A stretch of DNA of 64,000 nucleotides. Source: Phenylobacterium sp. (GTDB taxonomy: Bacteria > Pseudomonadota > Alphaproteobacteria > Caulobacterales > Caulobacteraceae). The stretch covers positions 62,001 to 126,000 of the forward strand of contig NZ_SCTC01000083.1 in the NCBI RefSeq assembly GCF_004299445.1, read 5' to 3'. Shown here in pieces: positions 17,151-25,332 of this stretch. The first letter of the stretch is position 1. Each line of letters starts with the position of its first letter. A program made the translations under genes and the position numbers. Under the pieces are notes generated by a model. It did no database searches. It saw only the letters and a program-made list of their open reading frames with translations, and had not been told where the DNA came from.

Positions 17151-17307
17151 CGCACACCCCTGATCGCCCGACGAACGACAGGTCACTCTGCGCGCCGAGG
17201 CGGCGGGGCTGCAATGGCGGATTGTCCGGGGATGAGCCAGGCGATCGTCGACGGCGAGCTCGCGCTTCGGCTTGACCGTCCCGGCGCTGGGCGTGCAAGG
17301 CGCGCAC

Positions 17308-18150
17308 ATGATCCTGACCCTCGCCTGCGACGATCGCCCCGGCATCGTGGCCCGCGTCTCGACCCTGTTGTTCGAGCGCGGCGCCAACATTCTCGACGCC
17401 CAGCAGTACGACGACGACCAGACCGGCCGCTTCTTCATGCGCGTGGTCTTCGATCCGGGCGCAGCCGGCGCCGACGAATGGCGGGCGCACCTGCGGCCGC
17501 TGGCGGACGACTACGCCATGACCTGGACCCTGCGGGGCCGGAAGGAACGCCGGCGCGTGATGATCCTGGCCTCGCAACAGGACCACTGCCTCGCCGACCT
17601 GATCTGGCGCTGGCGCCAGGGCGAGCTGCCCATGGACCTGACCGCCGTGGTCTCGAACCACCCGGCCTCGACCTACCCCCACACCGACCTGCAGGGCGTC
17701 GCCTTTCATCACCTGCCGGTCACCGCGGACACCAAGCCGGCGCAGGAAGCCCAACTCCTGAAGCTGATCCGCGACACGGGGACCGAACTGGTGGTCCTCG
17801 CCCGCTACATGCAGGTGCTGTCCGAGGACCTGGCGGGCCAATTGGAAGGCCGCTGCATCAATATCCACCACTCGTTCCTGCCGGGCTTCAAGGGCGCGCG
17901 CCCCTATCACCAGGCTCACAGCCGCGGTGTGAAGGTGATCGGCGCCACGGCCCACTTCGTCACCGCAGACCTCGACGAGGGCCCGATCATCGAGCAGGAC
18001 GTCGAACGCATCAGCCACCGCGACACGCCCGCCGCCCTCATCCGCAAGGGCCGCGACATCGAACGCCGCGTCCTGGCCCGGGCCGTGCGCTGGTTCCTGG
18101 AGGACCGCGTCCTGCTGAACGGGCGCAAGACCGTGGTATTCACGGACTAG
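17308..18150 (+). CDS. purU: Formyltetrahydrofolate deformylase
   Basis: A 280-residue enzyme that hydrolyses 10-formyl-THF to THF and formate, balancing one-carbon pools. An N-terminal ACT domain (1-~80, starting ILTLACDDRPGIVARVSTLL) precedes a formyltransferase-fold catalytic domain. Active-site residues are Asn185 and His187 in NIHHSFLPGFKGA and Asp223 in TADLDEGPII. The ATG at 17308, with AAGG 8 nt upstream, gives the usual length; an in-frame TTG 36 nt earlier is not needed. The next gene starts immediately after the stop. Confidence 0.94.
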   Translation: MILTLACDDRPGIVARVSTLLFERGANILDAQQYDDDQTGRFFMRVVFDPGAAGADEWRAHLRPLADDYAMTWTLRGRKERRRVMILASQQDHCLADLIWRWRQGELPMDLTAVVSNHPASTYPHTDLQGVAFHHLPVTADTKPAQEAQLLKLIRDTGTELVVLARYMQVLSEDLAGQLEGRCINIHHSFLPGFKGARPYHQAHSRGVKVIGATAHFVTADLDEGPIIEQDVERISHRDTPAALIRKGRDIERRVLARAVRWFLEDRVLLNGRKTVVFTD

Positions 18151-19200
18151 ATGACTCGCCTCGCCCTGGTGATGATCGCGCGTGACGAAGCGCACGCCAT
18201 TGCGCGCGCGCTCGCCAGCGCCCGGCCCCATGTCGACCGCATGATCGTGCTCGACACGGGTTCGCTGGACGAAACCGCGGCCATCGCCGCCGCAGCCGGC
18301 GCCGAGGTCCACAGCTTCACCTGGATCGACGACTTCTCGGCCGCCCGCAACGCTGCGCTCGCCCAATCCGACGCCGCCTGGAACCTGGTGCTGGACGCCG
18401 ACGAGTGGATCGCGGGCGGCGCCGAAGCGCTCAAGGATCTACCCGTCGACGGCAGCCTGGGCCTCGTGCGCCTGGACAACCAGACCGACACGCCCGGCCG
18501 GGAAGCGGCCAGCGCCTGGCTGCCCCGCCTCCTGCCCCGCGGCGTTCGCTACGAGGGCCGCGTCCACGAGCAGCCCGTCGGGGCCGCCCGCAGCGTCCGC
18601 ACGGGCCTGATCCTGGGTCACGACGGCTACACCGCCGCCAATCTCGAACGGAAGGCCGGCCGCAACGAGGCGCTGCTGATGGCCGAACTCCAGGCTGCGC
18701 CGGAGGACGGCTATCTGTGGTATCAGCTGGCCCGCGAGCATCAGGTCCGCGACCGCCCGCCCCAGGCGGCGCTGTGTTTCGCCGAGGCCCTGCGGCTGGC
18801 GCCCCTCGACACGCCCTGGCGCCACAGCCTCGTGGTTCGCGCGCTGACGGCCTTCAAGACCGCGGGCCAGCTGGATCAGGCTCTCGAACTCGCCGGCGCC
18901 GAGATCCCACGCTGGCCGAACTCCCCGGACTTCTACTTCGCCCTGGGCGATCTCTACCTCGAGTGCGCCAACCAGGCGCCCGAGCGGGCGGCGAGCGACT
19001 TCCTGCCCATCGTGGAATCGGCCTGGCAGCGCTGCCTGGAGATCGGGGAACAGCCCGACCTCGACGGATCCGTCCCCGGGCGGGGCGGTCACATGGCCGC
19101 CCACAACCTCGCCGTCTTCTATGAGACGCTAGGCCAGACCGAACGCGCCGCCCAGCACTACGCCCTGGCCGAGACGCTGAAGGCCGGGCGCACAGGCTAG
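18151..19200 (+). CDS. Family 2 glycosyltransferase with TPR-like C-terminus
   Basis: A 349-residue protein starting on the base after the purU stop. It begins with the GT-A nucleotide-binding fold of family 2 transferases (LALVMIARDEAHAIARAL, IVLDTGSLDETAAIA), and a DxD-type metal motif follows in NLVLDADEWI (~residues 70-79). After ~180 the sequence is helical and TPR-like (GYLWYQLAREHQVRDRPPQA, FYFALGDLYLECANQAP), as in SunS/EpsE-type transferases that act on peptides or envelope glycans. No membrane segments. Acceptor unknown. Its stop overlaps the convergent hydratase gene. Confidence 0.88.
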   Translation: MTRLALVMIARDEAHAIARALASARPHVDRMIVLDTGSLDETAAIAAAAGAEVHSFTWIDDFSAARNAALAQSDAAWNLVLDADEWIAGGAEALKDLPVDGSLGLVRLDNQTDTPGREAASAWLPRLLPRGVRYEGRVHEQPVGAARSVRTGLILGHDGYTAANLERKAGRNEALLMAELQAAPEDGYLWYQLAREHQVRDRPPQAALCFAEALRLAPLDTPWRHSLVVRALTAFKTAGQLDQALELAGAEIPRWPNSPDFYFALGDLYLECANQAPERAASDFLPIVESAWQRCLEIGEQPDLDGSVPGRGGHMAAHNLAVFYETLGQTERAAQHYALAETLKAGRTG

Positions 19201-19991
19201 ACGAACTTCGGCTTGCGCTTCTCGCGGTGCGAGGCCAGCCCCTCGGCCGCTTCCGGCCCGGTGAAGCCCAGGAACTCCATCGCCAGCGAGGCGTCGAACG
19301 TCGGCCCGGCGGTGCGCAGCCAGTGGTTCAGGGTGTGCTTGGTCCAGGCGATGGCGCGGGTGGCCCCGTTGGCCAGCTTGGTCGCCACCTCCAGCGCCTT
19401 GGCGTCCAGGTCCTCGTCGGAGACGCACAGCGAGACCAGCCCGATCCGCTCGGCCTCCTGCCCGTTCAGCGGGTCGCAGGTCAGGAGGTAGTACTTGGCC
19501 TTGGCCATCCCGCAGAGCAGCGGCCAGATGATCGCCGCATGGTCGCCCGCCGCCACGCCCAGGCGGGTGTGGCCGTCGATGATCCGCACGTCGGGCGTCA
19601 CGATGGAGACGTCGGCCAACAGACCGCAGACCAGCCCCGCGCCCACCGCCACACCGCGCATGGAACTGACCACCGGTGTCTGGCAGTCGATGATGTTCAT
19701 GACGATGTCGCGGGCCTCGCGCATGACCCGCACGCGGACCTCGAAATCATCGACGATCTGCTCGATCATCCCGAAGTCGCCGCCGGCCGAGAACGCCGTC
19801 CCCTCGCCCGTCAGGATGGCGCAGCGGGTGTCGGGGTCGGCGTCGACGTCGCGCCACACCTCGGCCAGTTCGCGGTGCATCGTCTCGTCGGCGGCGTTCA
19901 GCTTGCCCGGATTGCTCATCACGATCCGCAGCACGCCGGGCGCCGGCCGCTCGAACTTCAGCCGCTGATAGCGGGCGTAGCGGTCGGTCAT
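19197..19991 (-). CDS. Enoyl-CoA hydratase/isomerase family protein
   Basis: A 264-residue crotonase-fold protein. The oxyanion-hole motifs are present (AFSAGGDFGM and GVAVGAGLVCGLLADVSIV). The canonical catalytic Glu of hydratases is not at its usual place: the segment reads IIDGHTRLGVAAGDHAA, so the reaction may differ from simple enoyl-CoA hydration. The ATG at 19991 follows GAGGAG at correct spacing; an upstream in-frame ATG would overlap the SDR gene. It is 10 nt downstream of the SDR gene, probably one acyl-CoA oxidation operon. Confidence 0.9.
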   Translation of the reverse strand: MTDRYARYQRLKFERPAPGVLRIVMSNPGKLNAADETMHRELAEVWRDVDADPDTRCAILTGEGTAFSAGGDFGMIEQIVDDFEVRVRVMREARDIVMNIIDCQTPVVSSMRGVAVGAGLVCGLLADVSIVTPDVRIIDGHTRLGVAAGDHAAIIWPLLCGMAKAKYYLLTCDPLNGQEAERIGLVSLCVSDEDLDAKALEVATKLANGATRAIAWTKHTLNHWLRTAGPTFDASLAMEFLGFTGPEAAEGLASHREKRKPKFV

Positions 19992-20001
19992 GCGACGCTC
20001 C

Positions 20002-20781
20002 TCAGTAGATGGTGTAGCCGCCATCGATGACGAAGGCGTCGCCGGTGTGGAACTTCGATGCGTCCGAGGCCAGGTAGACCGCTAGGCCCGAGAAGTCCTC
20101 GGGCTCGCCCCAGCGCCGCATCGGCACGCGGCCGATCACCTGATCGTTGAACTTGTCCCACTTCTGGGCCGCCGCCGTCATGTCCGAGCGGATCCAGCCC
20201 GGCAGCACGGAGTTGGCGCGGATGCCATAGCGGGCGTATTCGACCGCCAGGCCGCGGACCATCGAGAGCACCGCGCCCTTGGTCGCTGCGTAGGCCTGGT
20301 TCTTCGGCGCGCCGTGGATCGCCGATGTGGACGACGTGACCAGCAGCGAGCCGCCCGGATCCCCCCGACCCGCGCGCTCGATCATGTGCTTGGCCGCCTC
20401 GCGGAAGGTCCAGAATACGGCGTCCAGGTTCACCGTCGTGACCCGCCGCCACTTGTCGGTGGTCATCTCATGGAACGGCGCGCCGCCGCCGACCCCGGCG
20501 TTGGCCGCGACGAAGTCGAGGCGGCCGAACTTGGCCAGCACCTCGGCGACGGCGGCCACCACGGCGGCCTCGTCGTTGACGTCCACCGTCTGGACCAGGA
20601 CCTCGACGCCGTAGCCCTTCAGCGTGGCTTCGGCCTTGGCGTTCTTCTCGGGATTCTGACCCCAGATCGCCACGTTGGCGCCGGCAGCCGCCAGGCCCTC
20701 GGCCATGCCCAGGCCGATCCCGCCGTTGCCGCCCGTGATCAGCGCGACCTTGCCCGTCAGGTCGAAGGGATTGAACGCCAT
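20002..20781 (-). CDS. SDR family NAD(P)-dependent oxidoreductase
   Basis: A 259-residue classical short-chain dehydrogenase. The nucleotide-binding motif is ALITGGNGGIGLGMA (~12-26), the structural NAG motif is AANAGVGGG, and the catalytic Ser and YxxxK are in SSTSAIHG and QAYAATKGAV. The C-terminus is of the usual gluconate/3-hydroxyacyl dehydrogenase type. First gene of a two-gene operon with the downstream crotonase, so a 3-hydroxyacyl-CoA or hydroxylated intermediate is a reasonable substrate; not proven. Confidence 0.93.
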   Translation of the reverse strand: MAFNPFDLTGKVALITGGNGGIGLGMAEGLAAAGANVAIWGQNPEKNAKAEATLKGYGVEVLVQTVDVNDEAAVVAAVAEVLAKFGRLDFVAANAGVGGGAPFHEMTTDKWRRVTTVNLDAVFWTFREAAKHMIERAGRGDPGGSLLVTSSTSAIHGAPKNQAYAATKGAVLSMVRGLAVEYARYGIRANSVLPGWIRSDMTAAAQKWDKFNDQVIGRVPMRRWGEPEDFSGLAVYLASDASKFHTGDAFVIDGGYTIY

Positions 20782-20905
20782 CTCGAATAGTCCTCCCGTA
20801 TTTGGATTGGACTTCTCGCGGGCGCCCCGGCGTCGGTCAAGGCTTCGTCGGTCAAGGCTTCCCGGTCCAGCTCGCTTCGTGCCACCATTCCACGCGGGGG
20901 GCGAA

Positions 20906-21181
20906 ATGCGACGACAGACAGTGCTGGTTCTCTACCTGGCCAACTCCGCGTTGGATTCCGCCGTCGTCGGATGGAGCCGTTACGACGGGACCGGGGGGAC
21001 GCGTCACATGGCGGGCGACGCCGACGAGCCGCCCTACCGCACCGGCCTCGACGCCCTGAAGGATGGCTGGCGCCTCTTCCAGGCCTCGCAATTGCTGCCG
21101 CATCAGCGCGGCGGGGAGTTCGACGTCAGCTACCTCAAGTACGAATTCTGGTTCGAACAGCTCTCGGAGGTGGAGGCGTGA
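20906..21181 (+). CDS. Small conserved-looking protein coupled to a phytanoyl-CoA dioxygenase
   Basis: A 91-residue soluble protein I do not recognise. It begins MRRQTVLVLYLANSALDSAV, has PPYRTGLDALKDGWRLFQAS in the middle, and ends with an aromatic YLKYEFWFEQLSEVEA. The GTGA overlap with the next gene shows translational coupling, so it probably works with the dioxygenase. No signal peptide, cysteines or known catalytic motif. The start at 20906 follows GGGGGG, a weak ribosome binding site; upstream in-frame sequence is antisense to the SDR gene and rejected. Confidence 0.65.
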   Translation: MRRQTVLVLYLANSALDSAVVGWSRYDGTGGTRHMAGDADEPPYRTGLDALKDGWRLFQASQLLPHQRGGEFDVSYLKYEFWFEQLSEVEA

Positions 21182-22110
21182 ACGACCTGCCCCTGCTCGG
21201 CGCACACGACATGGCGCGGTTCGCCGCCCGCGGCTTCCTGCGGATGGACGCCGTGGTCCCGCCCGACATCAACGCCCAGTTCCTGCGGGAGATGGGCGAC
21301 ATCGCGCCGCCCGAGCCGGGGCGCAAGCTGCGCCGCACCTACGGCGAGATGCTGGCCAACGCCGGCGTCCCGGAGGTGGGCGCGGGGGTTCCGCTGGCCC
21401 AGACCTATCCGCAAGGCTCGGCCATGGCGCGGATGCTCGCTCTGCCGGTCGTGGCGGGAGCCATACGCAGCCTCGTGGGCGACGATCCGGTCTTCGACCA
21501 CCACTTCCTGCACGTGACCTTCCCGCCCGCCTATCACGCGGCCGGCGGCGGGGAGAACGTCAGCCAGCATACCCACCAGGACTCGACCATCGATCCCCGC
21601 CAGGCCTTCGACCTGCAGATCATGTACTACCCGCACGACGTCACCCGCGACATGGGCGGCACGCGGTTCATCCCGGGCACCCATCTGCGCAAGGTCAGCG
21701 AGGCGGCGCTCGGCCGCTACCAGAACATTCGCGGCCAGCAGCACATGGTGTGCGAGGCAGGCACGCTGCTGTTCCTGCACTCGGGGATCTGGCATGGCGG
21801 CGGCGTGAACCTGTCGGAGCGCACGCGCACCATGTTCAAGGTGCGGATCAACCCGGGCTCGTCCCAGGTGGCCAAGTTCGACCTCTCCACCCTGGAGCGG
21901 CCGACCGGCCAGCGGCCGATCTTCTATCTCAAGGGTCCGCAGCCCCTCAGCGTCGAGCAGATCCTGATGACACCCGAGCCGTGGTTCGAGGACGACACGG
22001 GACGGCTGGAGTTCGTGAACCGCGTGAAGTTCTGGCGCTACCTCACCGGCGACGCCGGCTACGACGCCGACTACTGGCTCACACGCCTGGAGAACCTGGC
22101 CACGGCATAG
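21178..22110 (+). CDS. Phytanoyl-CoA dioxygenase (PhyH) family protein
   Basis: A 310-residue Fe(II)/2-oxoglutarate-dependent oxygenase starting at GTG that overlaps the upstream stop. The iron facial triad is visible as HxD in SQHTHQDSTIDP and a distal His in HSGIWHGGGVNLSERTR, whose Arg is suited to 2-oxoglutarate binding. The double-stranded beta-helix core spans ~85-235. Cytosolic. PhyH proteins hydroxylate acyl-CoAs or small secondary metabolites; the divergent SDR/crotonase pair hints at lipid chemistry but does not fix the substrate. Confidence 0.9.
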   Translation: MNDLPLLGAHDMARFAARGFLRMDAVVPPDINAQFLREMGDIAPPEPGRKLRRTYGEMLANAGVPEVGAGVPLAQTYPQGSAMARMLALPVVAGAIRSLVGDDPVFDHHFLHVTFPPAYHAAGGGENVSQHTHQDSTIDPRQAFDLQIMYYPHDVTRDMGGTRFIPGTHLRKVSEAALGRYQNIRGQQHMVCEAGTLLFLHSGIWHGGGVNLSERTRTMFKVRINPGSSQVAKFDLSTLERPTGQRPIFYLKGPQPLSVEQILMTPEPWFEDDTGRLEFVNRVKFWRYLTGDAGYDADYWLTRLENLATA

Positions 22111-22115
22111 GGACG

Positions 22116-22829
22116 CTAGGCGGTCGGCGCCAGGATCAGGCCTCGGCGGGCGCGCGCGAGGTCGTCGTTGGCGCTGGACATCGCCGCGGGCCGCTCGCCG
22201 TTGAGCCGCCGCCAGACTTGCCCGAAGAGGGCCCGGACCTCCTGCGCGGCCGCCCCCTGTGGGTCGCTCTCCAGAACCGATCGGCCCTGGGCGAAGGCGG
22301 TCTGGTAGACCATCCGCGCCCGCATCGCCGTGGGCGCCACCGGCAGGTGGGCGAACCGCAGAGCCTCGAAAGCCTTGAGCACCGACGGCGGCTCGACGCC
22401 CGCCCGCGACGGCGCGCACTGGTTCAGGACGATCAGCCCCTCGCGGCCCAGCCGCTGGATCACCGCCACCGAGAGCACCGCGGCCGCCAGGTCCAGGTAC
22501 GTCGGACGCGCCACCGCGAGGCACAGGTCGGCCACCTTCACCGCCTCGGCCACGTCGGCCTCGGGAGCGGCGGGCGTATCGATCACCAGAAGTTCCACGC
22601 CGGCCCGGCGGCTGGCTTCGGTCAGGGCGAAGAGCTTCGAGGCGCTGGTCTCGACCAGCAGGTTCGCGGCCTCATCGCGGCCACGAAGCACCTCGTGGGC
22701 GCTACGCATGGGGTCGGCGTCCGCCAGCACGGCCCGGACGCCCAGCGCGCGCGCCGCCAGGGTCAGATTGACCGCCACGGTGGTCTTCCCCGCCCCGCCT
22801 TTGCGGGACATGACGGCGAGCGTTTTCAC
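22116..22829 (-). CDS. ParA/MinD-type ATPase (orphan)
   Basis: A 237-residue deviant-Walker ATPase. The P-loop is MSRKGGAGKTTVAVN (signature Lys present), the Asp-rich second loop is AVLADADPMRSAHE and the Walker B-like segment is LLVIDTPAAPEADVA. The start is GTG at 22829, preceded by GAGGG at six bases and giving the usual MKTLAVMS-type N-terminus; an upstream in-frame ATG lacks a site. There is no parB neighbour, so it is not a plasmid-type par locus. It could position a complex or cargo. A perfect DnaA box lies ~70 nt upstream. Confidence 0.9.
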   Translation of the reverse strand: MKTLAVMSRKGGAGKTTVAVNLTLAARALGVRAVLADADPMRSAHEVLRGRDEAANLLVETSASKLFALTEASRRAGVELLVIDTPAAPEADVAEAVKVADLCLAVARPTYLDLAAAVLSVAVIQRLGREGLIVLNQCAPSRAGVEPPSVLKAFEALRFAHLPVAPTAMRARMVYQTAFAQGRSVLESDPQGAAAQEVRALFGQVWRRLNGERPAAMSSANDDLARARRGLILAPTA

Positions 22830-22899
22830 GGCCAACCCTCGAGCGATTGCGAGCGCGCGCAAGCCGCGCCCCTCTCTCCGGGGTCATCTAATGCACAAG

Positions 22900-22908
22900 T
22901 TATCCACA
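22900..22908 (+). promoter_or_regulatory. DnaA-box match upstream of the ParA-like gene
   Basis: TTATCCACA is a perfect match to the high-affinity DnaA consensus TTATNCACA. It sits 71 nt upstream of the ParA-like start codon, in the intergenic region. A near match (TGTGGACAA, opposite orientation) lies at 22993-23001. DnaA as a transcription factor for this gene is an inference. Confidence 0.4.
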
Positions 22909-22978
22909 GGCGAAAGCCCACACCCCTCAGTGCGACGAAGGGTCTATTCCCGAGCAAAGACGGGGATATAGGACTTTC

Positions 22979-22999
22979 GTCCACAGCGCTGCTGTGGAC
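22979..22999. repeat. Perfect 9-bp inverted repeat upstream of the ParA-like gene
   Basis: GTCCACAGC and GCTGTGGAC are separated by 3 bp. This is either a protein-binding operator or the transcription stop of the minus-strand gene at 23019, which ends 20 bp away. No T-tract follows on the minus strand, so an operator or a simple hairpin remain equally possible. Confidence 0.4.
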
Positions 23000-23018
23000 A
23001 AGCCGGGTACGGGATCGC

Positions 23019-23276
23019 TTACTGGGTCCGCATCGGCTGGTTGCGCTGGGCCGCGTCGGTGTCGACCTTGGCGTCGATCGCGCGCTGGTCCCAGTCGGCC
23101 TTGCTCATGCACACCCGCTGCGGCATGCGGCTGCCAAGAACCGCTTCCTTCTTGCAGACCATGTCCTTCTTGTCCGGCTTCGCCGACTTGGTGGGCGTGG
23201 CATTGGCCGGGGCGGCGGCCTCGCCAGCGGCGGGCGCGGCGGCCATCAAGGCGATGGCGAAGACAGCGGCGATCAT
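23019..23276 (-). CDS. Small secreted two-cysteine protein (tandem paralogue A)
   Basis: An 85-residue protein. A signal peptide (MIAAVFAIALMAAAPAAGEA) is followed by a linker and a compact motif KDMVCKKEAVLGSRMPQRVC then MSKADWDQRAID. The two cysteines, 15 residues apart, could form a disulfide in the periplasm. The same motif occurs in the next upstream gene. The ATG at 23276 has GGAG at a suitable distance. Function unknown; there is no recognised enzyme motif. Confidence 0.7.
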   Translation of the reverse strand: MIAAVFAIALMAAAPAAGEAAAPANATPTKSAKPDKKDMVCKKEAVLGSRMPQRVCMSKADWDQRAIDAKVDTDAAQRNQPMRTQ

Positions 23277-23361
23277 CGGAAGTGGCTCCAGAGAGGCAAC
23301 GGGTGTTGCCCTATCTGATATCAGCGGCCGGTCGTCGCGCAACGGATCCGCGACCAACGGT

Positions 23362-23625
23362 TCAGAAGTAGGCCGGCTTCTGGCTCTGGGCCTTCTCCAC
23401 CTTGTCGCGGTCGGCGACGCCGCGCTCGGCCCATTCGCCCTGGGTCAGGCAGACCCGGACCGGCATGCGCGTCCCGACCAGCGCCTCTTTACGGCAGACC
23501 AGATCGTCCTTGCGGATCCTGTCGGGCGCCTTCGGGGCCGTCGTGGTCCGCAGGGCCGGCGCCTCCACGTCCTCGGCGGCGGGCTGGCCTGCCAGGTGGG
23601 CCACCACGAACAAGAGGGCCAGCAT
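23362..23625 (-). CDS. Small secreted two-cysteine protein (tandem paralogue B)
   Basis: An 87-residue protein with signal peptide MLALLFVVAHLAGQPAA and the motif KDDLVCRKEALVGTRMPVRV followed by CLTQGEWAERG, matching paralogue A at most positions of the Cys-containing block. Chosen start ATG at 23625; a TTG two codons earlier is possible. The pair are 85 bp apart on the same strand and probably arose by duplication. Function unknown. Confidence 0.68.
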   Translation of the reverse strand: MLALLFVVAHLAGQPAAEDVEAPALRTTTAPKAPDRIRKDDLVCRKEALVGTRMPVRVCLTQGEWAERGVADRDKVEKAQSQKPAYF

Positions 23626-23688
23626 CGGCAAGGTCTCCCGTCGGGCCGGGGCCCGTCACTCCGCGTCAGGTGATATCAGGTGGGCCGG

Positions 23689-24456
23689 TCAGGCAACCTC
23701 GATCTCGCGCACGTTCTCGATTCCCGCGCCCTTGAGCGCGACGATCAGCTCGGCGACAGCGCCGGCCAGCGCGTCGGGATCACGCGAGCGCACCACCAGG
23801 TTCGACCCGAAGCCGTCCGGGCTGAAGAACGGATAGCTGCCCAGGCTCATGTCGGGGTGCGCCTTGGCGACCGCCTCCAGCGGCGCGGCGATCACGCCCT
23901 CGCCCGAACCCTCGACGCGGACGGTGCGCGACACGGTCGGCCGCCCGCCCCGCATCCTGGGTCCCACGTCTTCCAGCATGCCCCGCATGATCGACGGCAC
24001 GCCGGCCAGGGTGAAGACGTTCCCGATCGTGAAGCCGGGCGGCCCCTGCACCGGGTTCTTCACCAGCGCGCCGCCCACCGGCACCCTGGCCATCCGCCGA
24101 CGCGCCGCATTCAGCTCGGTGCCCCAGCGCTTGGACATCATCTCGATGATCTCGGGGTGCTCTTCCAGCTCGACACCGAACGCTGCGGCCACCGCATCGG
24201 CGGTGATGTCGTCGTGCGTCGGCCCGATCCCGCCCGTGGTGATCACATAGTCGTAGCGCTCGCGCAGCGCGTTCAGGGCGTCGACGATATCCTGCAACAC
24301 GTCCGACACCGTCCGCGCTTCGGCCAGGTCGACGCCGATCACGCCCAGATAGCGGGCGATGTCGCGCAGGTTCGTATCCTGTGTCCGGCCGGACAGGATC
24401 TCGTCGCCGATGATCAGCACGGCGCAGGTGACGCGGTCGGGAGCATTGTCGGTCAT
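23689..24456 (-). CDS. CinA-like molybdopterin-binding domain protein
   Basis: A 255-residue protein with the MoCF/CinA N-terminal domain: VTCAVLIIGDEILSGRTQDT then YDYVITTGGIGPTHDDITAD, the ligand-binding loop of the family. Full-length CinA has an additional C-terminal nicotinamide-nucleotide amidase domain, absent here, so this is the short single-domain form. The ATG at 24456 is preferred over an earlier in-frame ATG, which would begin inside unrelated sequence. It is divergent from sfsA. Family function is unclear; pyridine nucleotide or metabolite repair is likely. Confidence 0.9.
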   Translation of the reverse strand: MTDNAPDRVTCAVLIIGDEILSGRTQDTNLRDIARYLGVIGVDLAEARTVSDVLQDIVDALNALRERYDYVITTGGIGPTHDDITADAVAAAFGVELEEHPEIIEMMSKRWGTELNAARRRMARVPVGGALVKNPVQGPPGFTIGNVFTLAGVPSIMRGMLEDVGPRMRGGRPTVSRTVRVEGSGEGVIAAPLEAVAKAHPDMSLGSYPFFSPDGFGSNLVVRSRDPDALAGAVAELIVALKGAGIENVREIEVA

Positions 24457-24565
24457 GCTTCCCAGTTGGCGCGACCGCCCCGGGCGGTCAAGGACCGACC
24501 GGTTCCGGACGTGGATCGCGCCCCAGTGGTTTCCGTCGCCGCCGCTCGCCGCTAAGGGCTCACCC

Positions 24566-25282
24566 ATGCTCTTCCCCTCCCCCCTCGTCCGCGGAACCCT
24601 GGTCAGCCGCTACAAGCGCTTCTTCGCCGACGTGGTGCTGGAGGACGGGACGCCGATCACCGCCCACTGCCCCAATCCCGGGGCGATGCTGGGACTGAAC
24701 ACGCCGGGCCTCCCCGCCTGGGTGTCGAAGTCGGACGACCCCAAGCGCAAGCTGGCCCACACCCTGGAGCTGGTGGAGGTGGACGGCGGCCTGGTCGGCA
24801 TCAACACCCTGCACCCCAACCGCATCGTCGCCGAGGCGCTGGCCGAGGGCGCCATCCCCGAGGTGTCCGGCTACGCCACCCATCGTCGCGAGGTGAAGTA
24901 CGGCGCGAACTCCCGCGTCGATTTCCTGCTGGACCACCCCGAGCGCGCGCGCTGCTGGCTGGAGGTCAAGAACGTCCACCTGCGCCGCGCGGACAGCCTG
25001 GCCGAGTTCCCCGACTGCGTGGCCGCCCGCTCCCTGAAGCACCTGCGCGAGCTCACCGCCATGGTCGAGGCGGGCGAACGCGCCGTGATGCTGTTCGTCA
25101 TCCAGCGCACCGACTGCGACGCCTTCCAGGCCTGCGCCGACCTCGACCCGGCCTACGCCCATGGCCTCACCGAGGCGGCCGCCCGCGGCGTCGAGGTGCT
25201 GGCCTACCGCTGCGCCATCGCCCCATCCGGCGTCACCCTCGCCGACCGCATACCCTGGCTGGGCGCCAACCTGGCGCCCTGA
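24566..25282 (+). CDS. sfsA: DNA/RNA nuclease SfsA family protein
   Basis: A 238-residue SfsA homologue: an N-terminal OB-like part (LVRGTLVSRYKRFFADVVLE, AHCPNPGAMLGL) and a PD-(D/E)XK-like core (REVKYGANSRVDFLLD then CWLEVKNVHLRR), matching the nuclease fold. SfsA was first linked to sugar fermentation control and later shown to bind and cleave nucleic acids. The start at 24566 begins the conserved MLFPSPLVRGTL. Upstream of map, a common alphaproteobacterial neighbourhood. Confidence 0.94.
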   Translation: MLFPSPLVRGTLVSRYKRFFADVVLEDGTPITAHCPNPGAMLGLNTPGLPAWVSKSDDPKRKLAHTLELVEVDGGLVGINTLHPNRIVAEALAEGAIPEVSGYATHRREVKYGANSRVDFLLDHPERARCWLEVKNVHLRRADSLAEFPDCVAARSLKHLRELTAMVEAGERAVMLFVIQRTDCDAFQACADLDPAYAHGLTEAAARGVEVLAYRCAIAPSGVTLADRIPWLGANLAP

Positions 25283-25332
25283 CCCTGCGCATCCGATAGC
25301 CGGACGCTAGGGCAACGGCGTTAGCTGCGCCG

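Noticed and set aside
22116..22829. ParA gene as a plasmid or chromosome partition locus
   Set aside because: No parB or parS-like repeat is adjacent and flanking genes are unrelated; it is treated as an orphan ATPase.
22900..23001. DnaA box and inverted repeat as a replication origin
   Set aside because: Only one perfect box and no AT-rich unwinding element or origin-type gene context; a promoter role is simpler.
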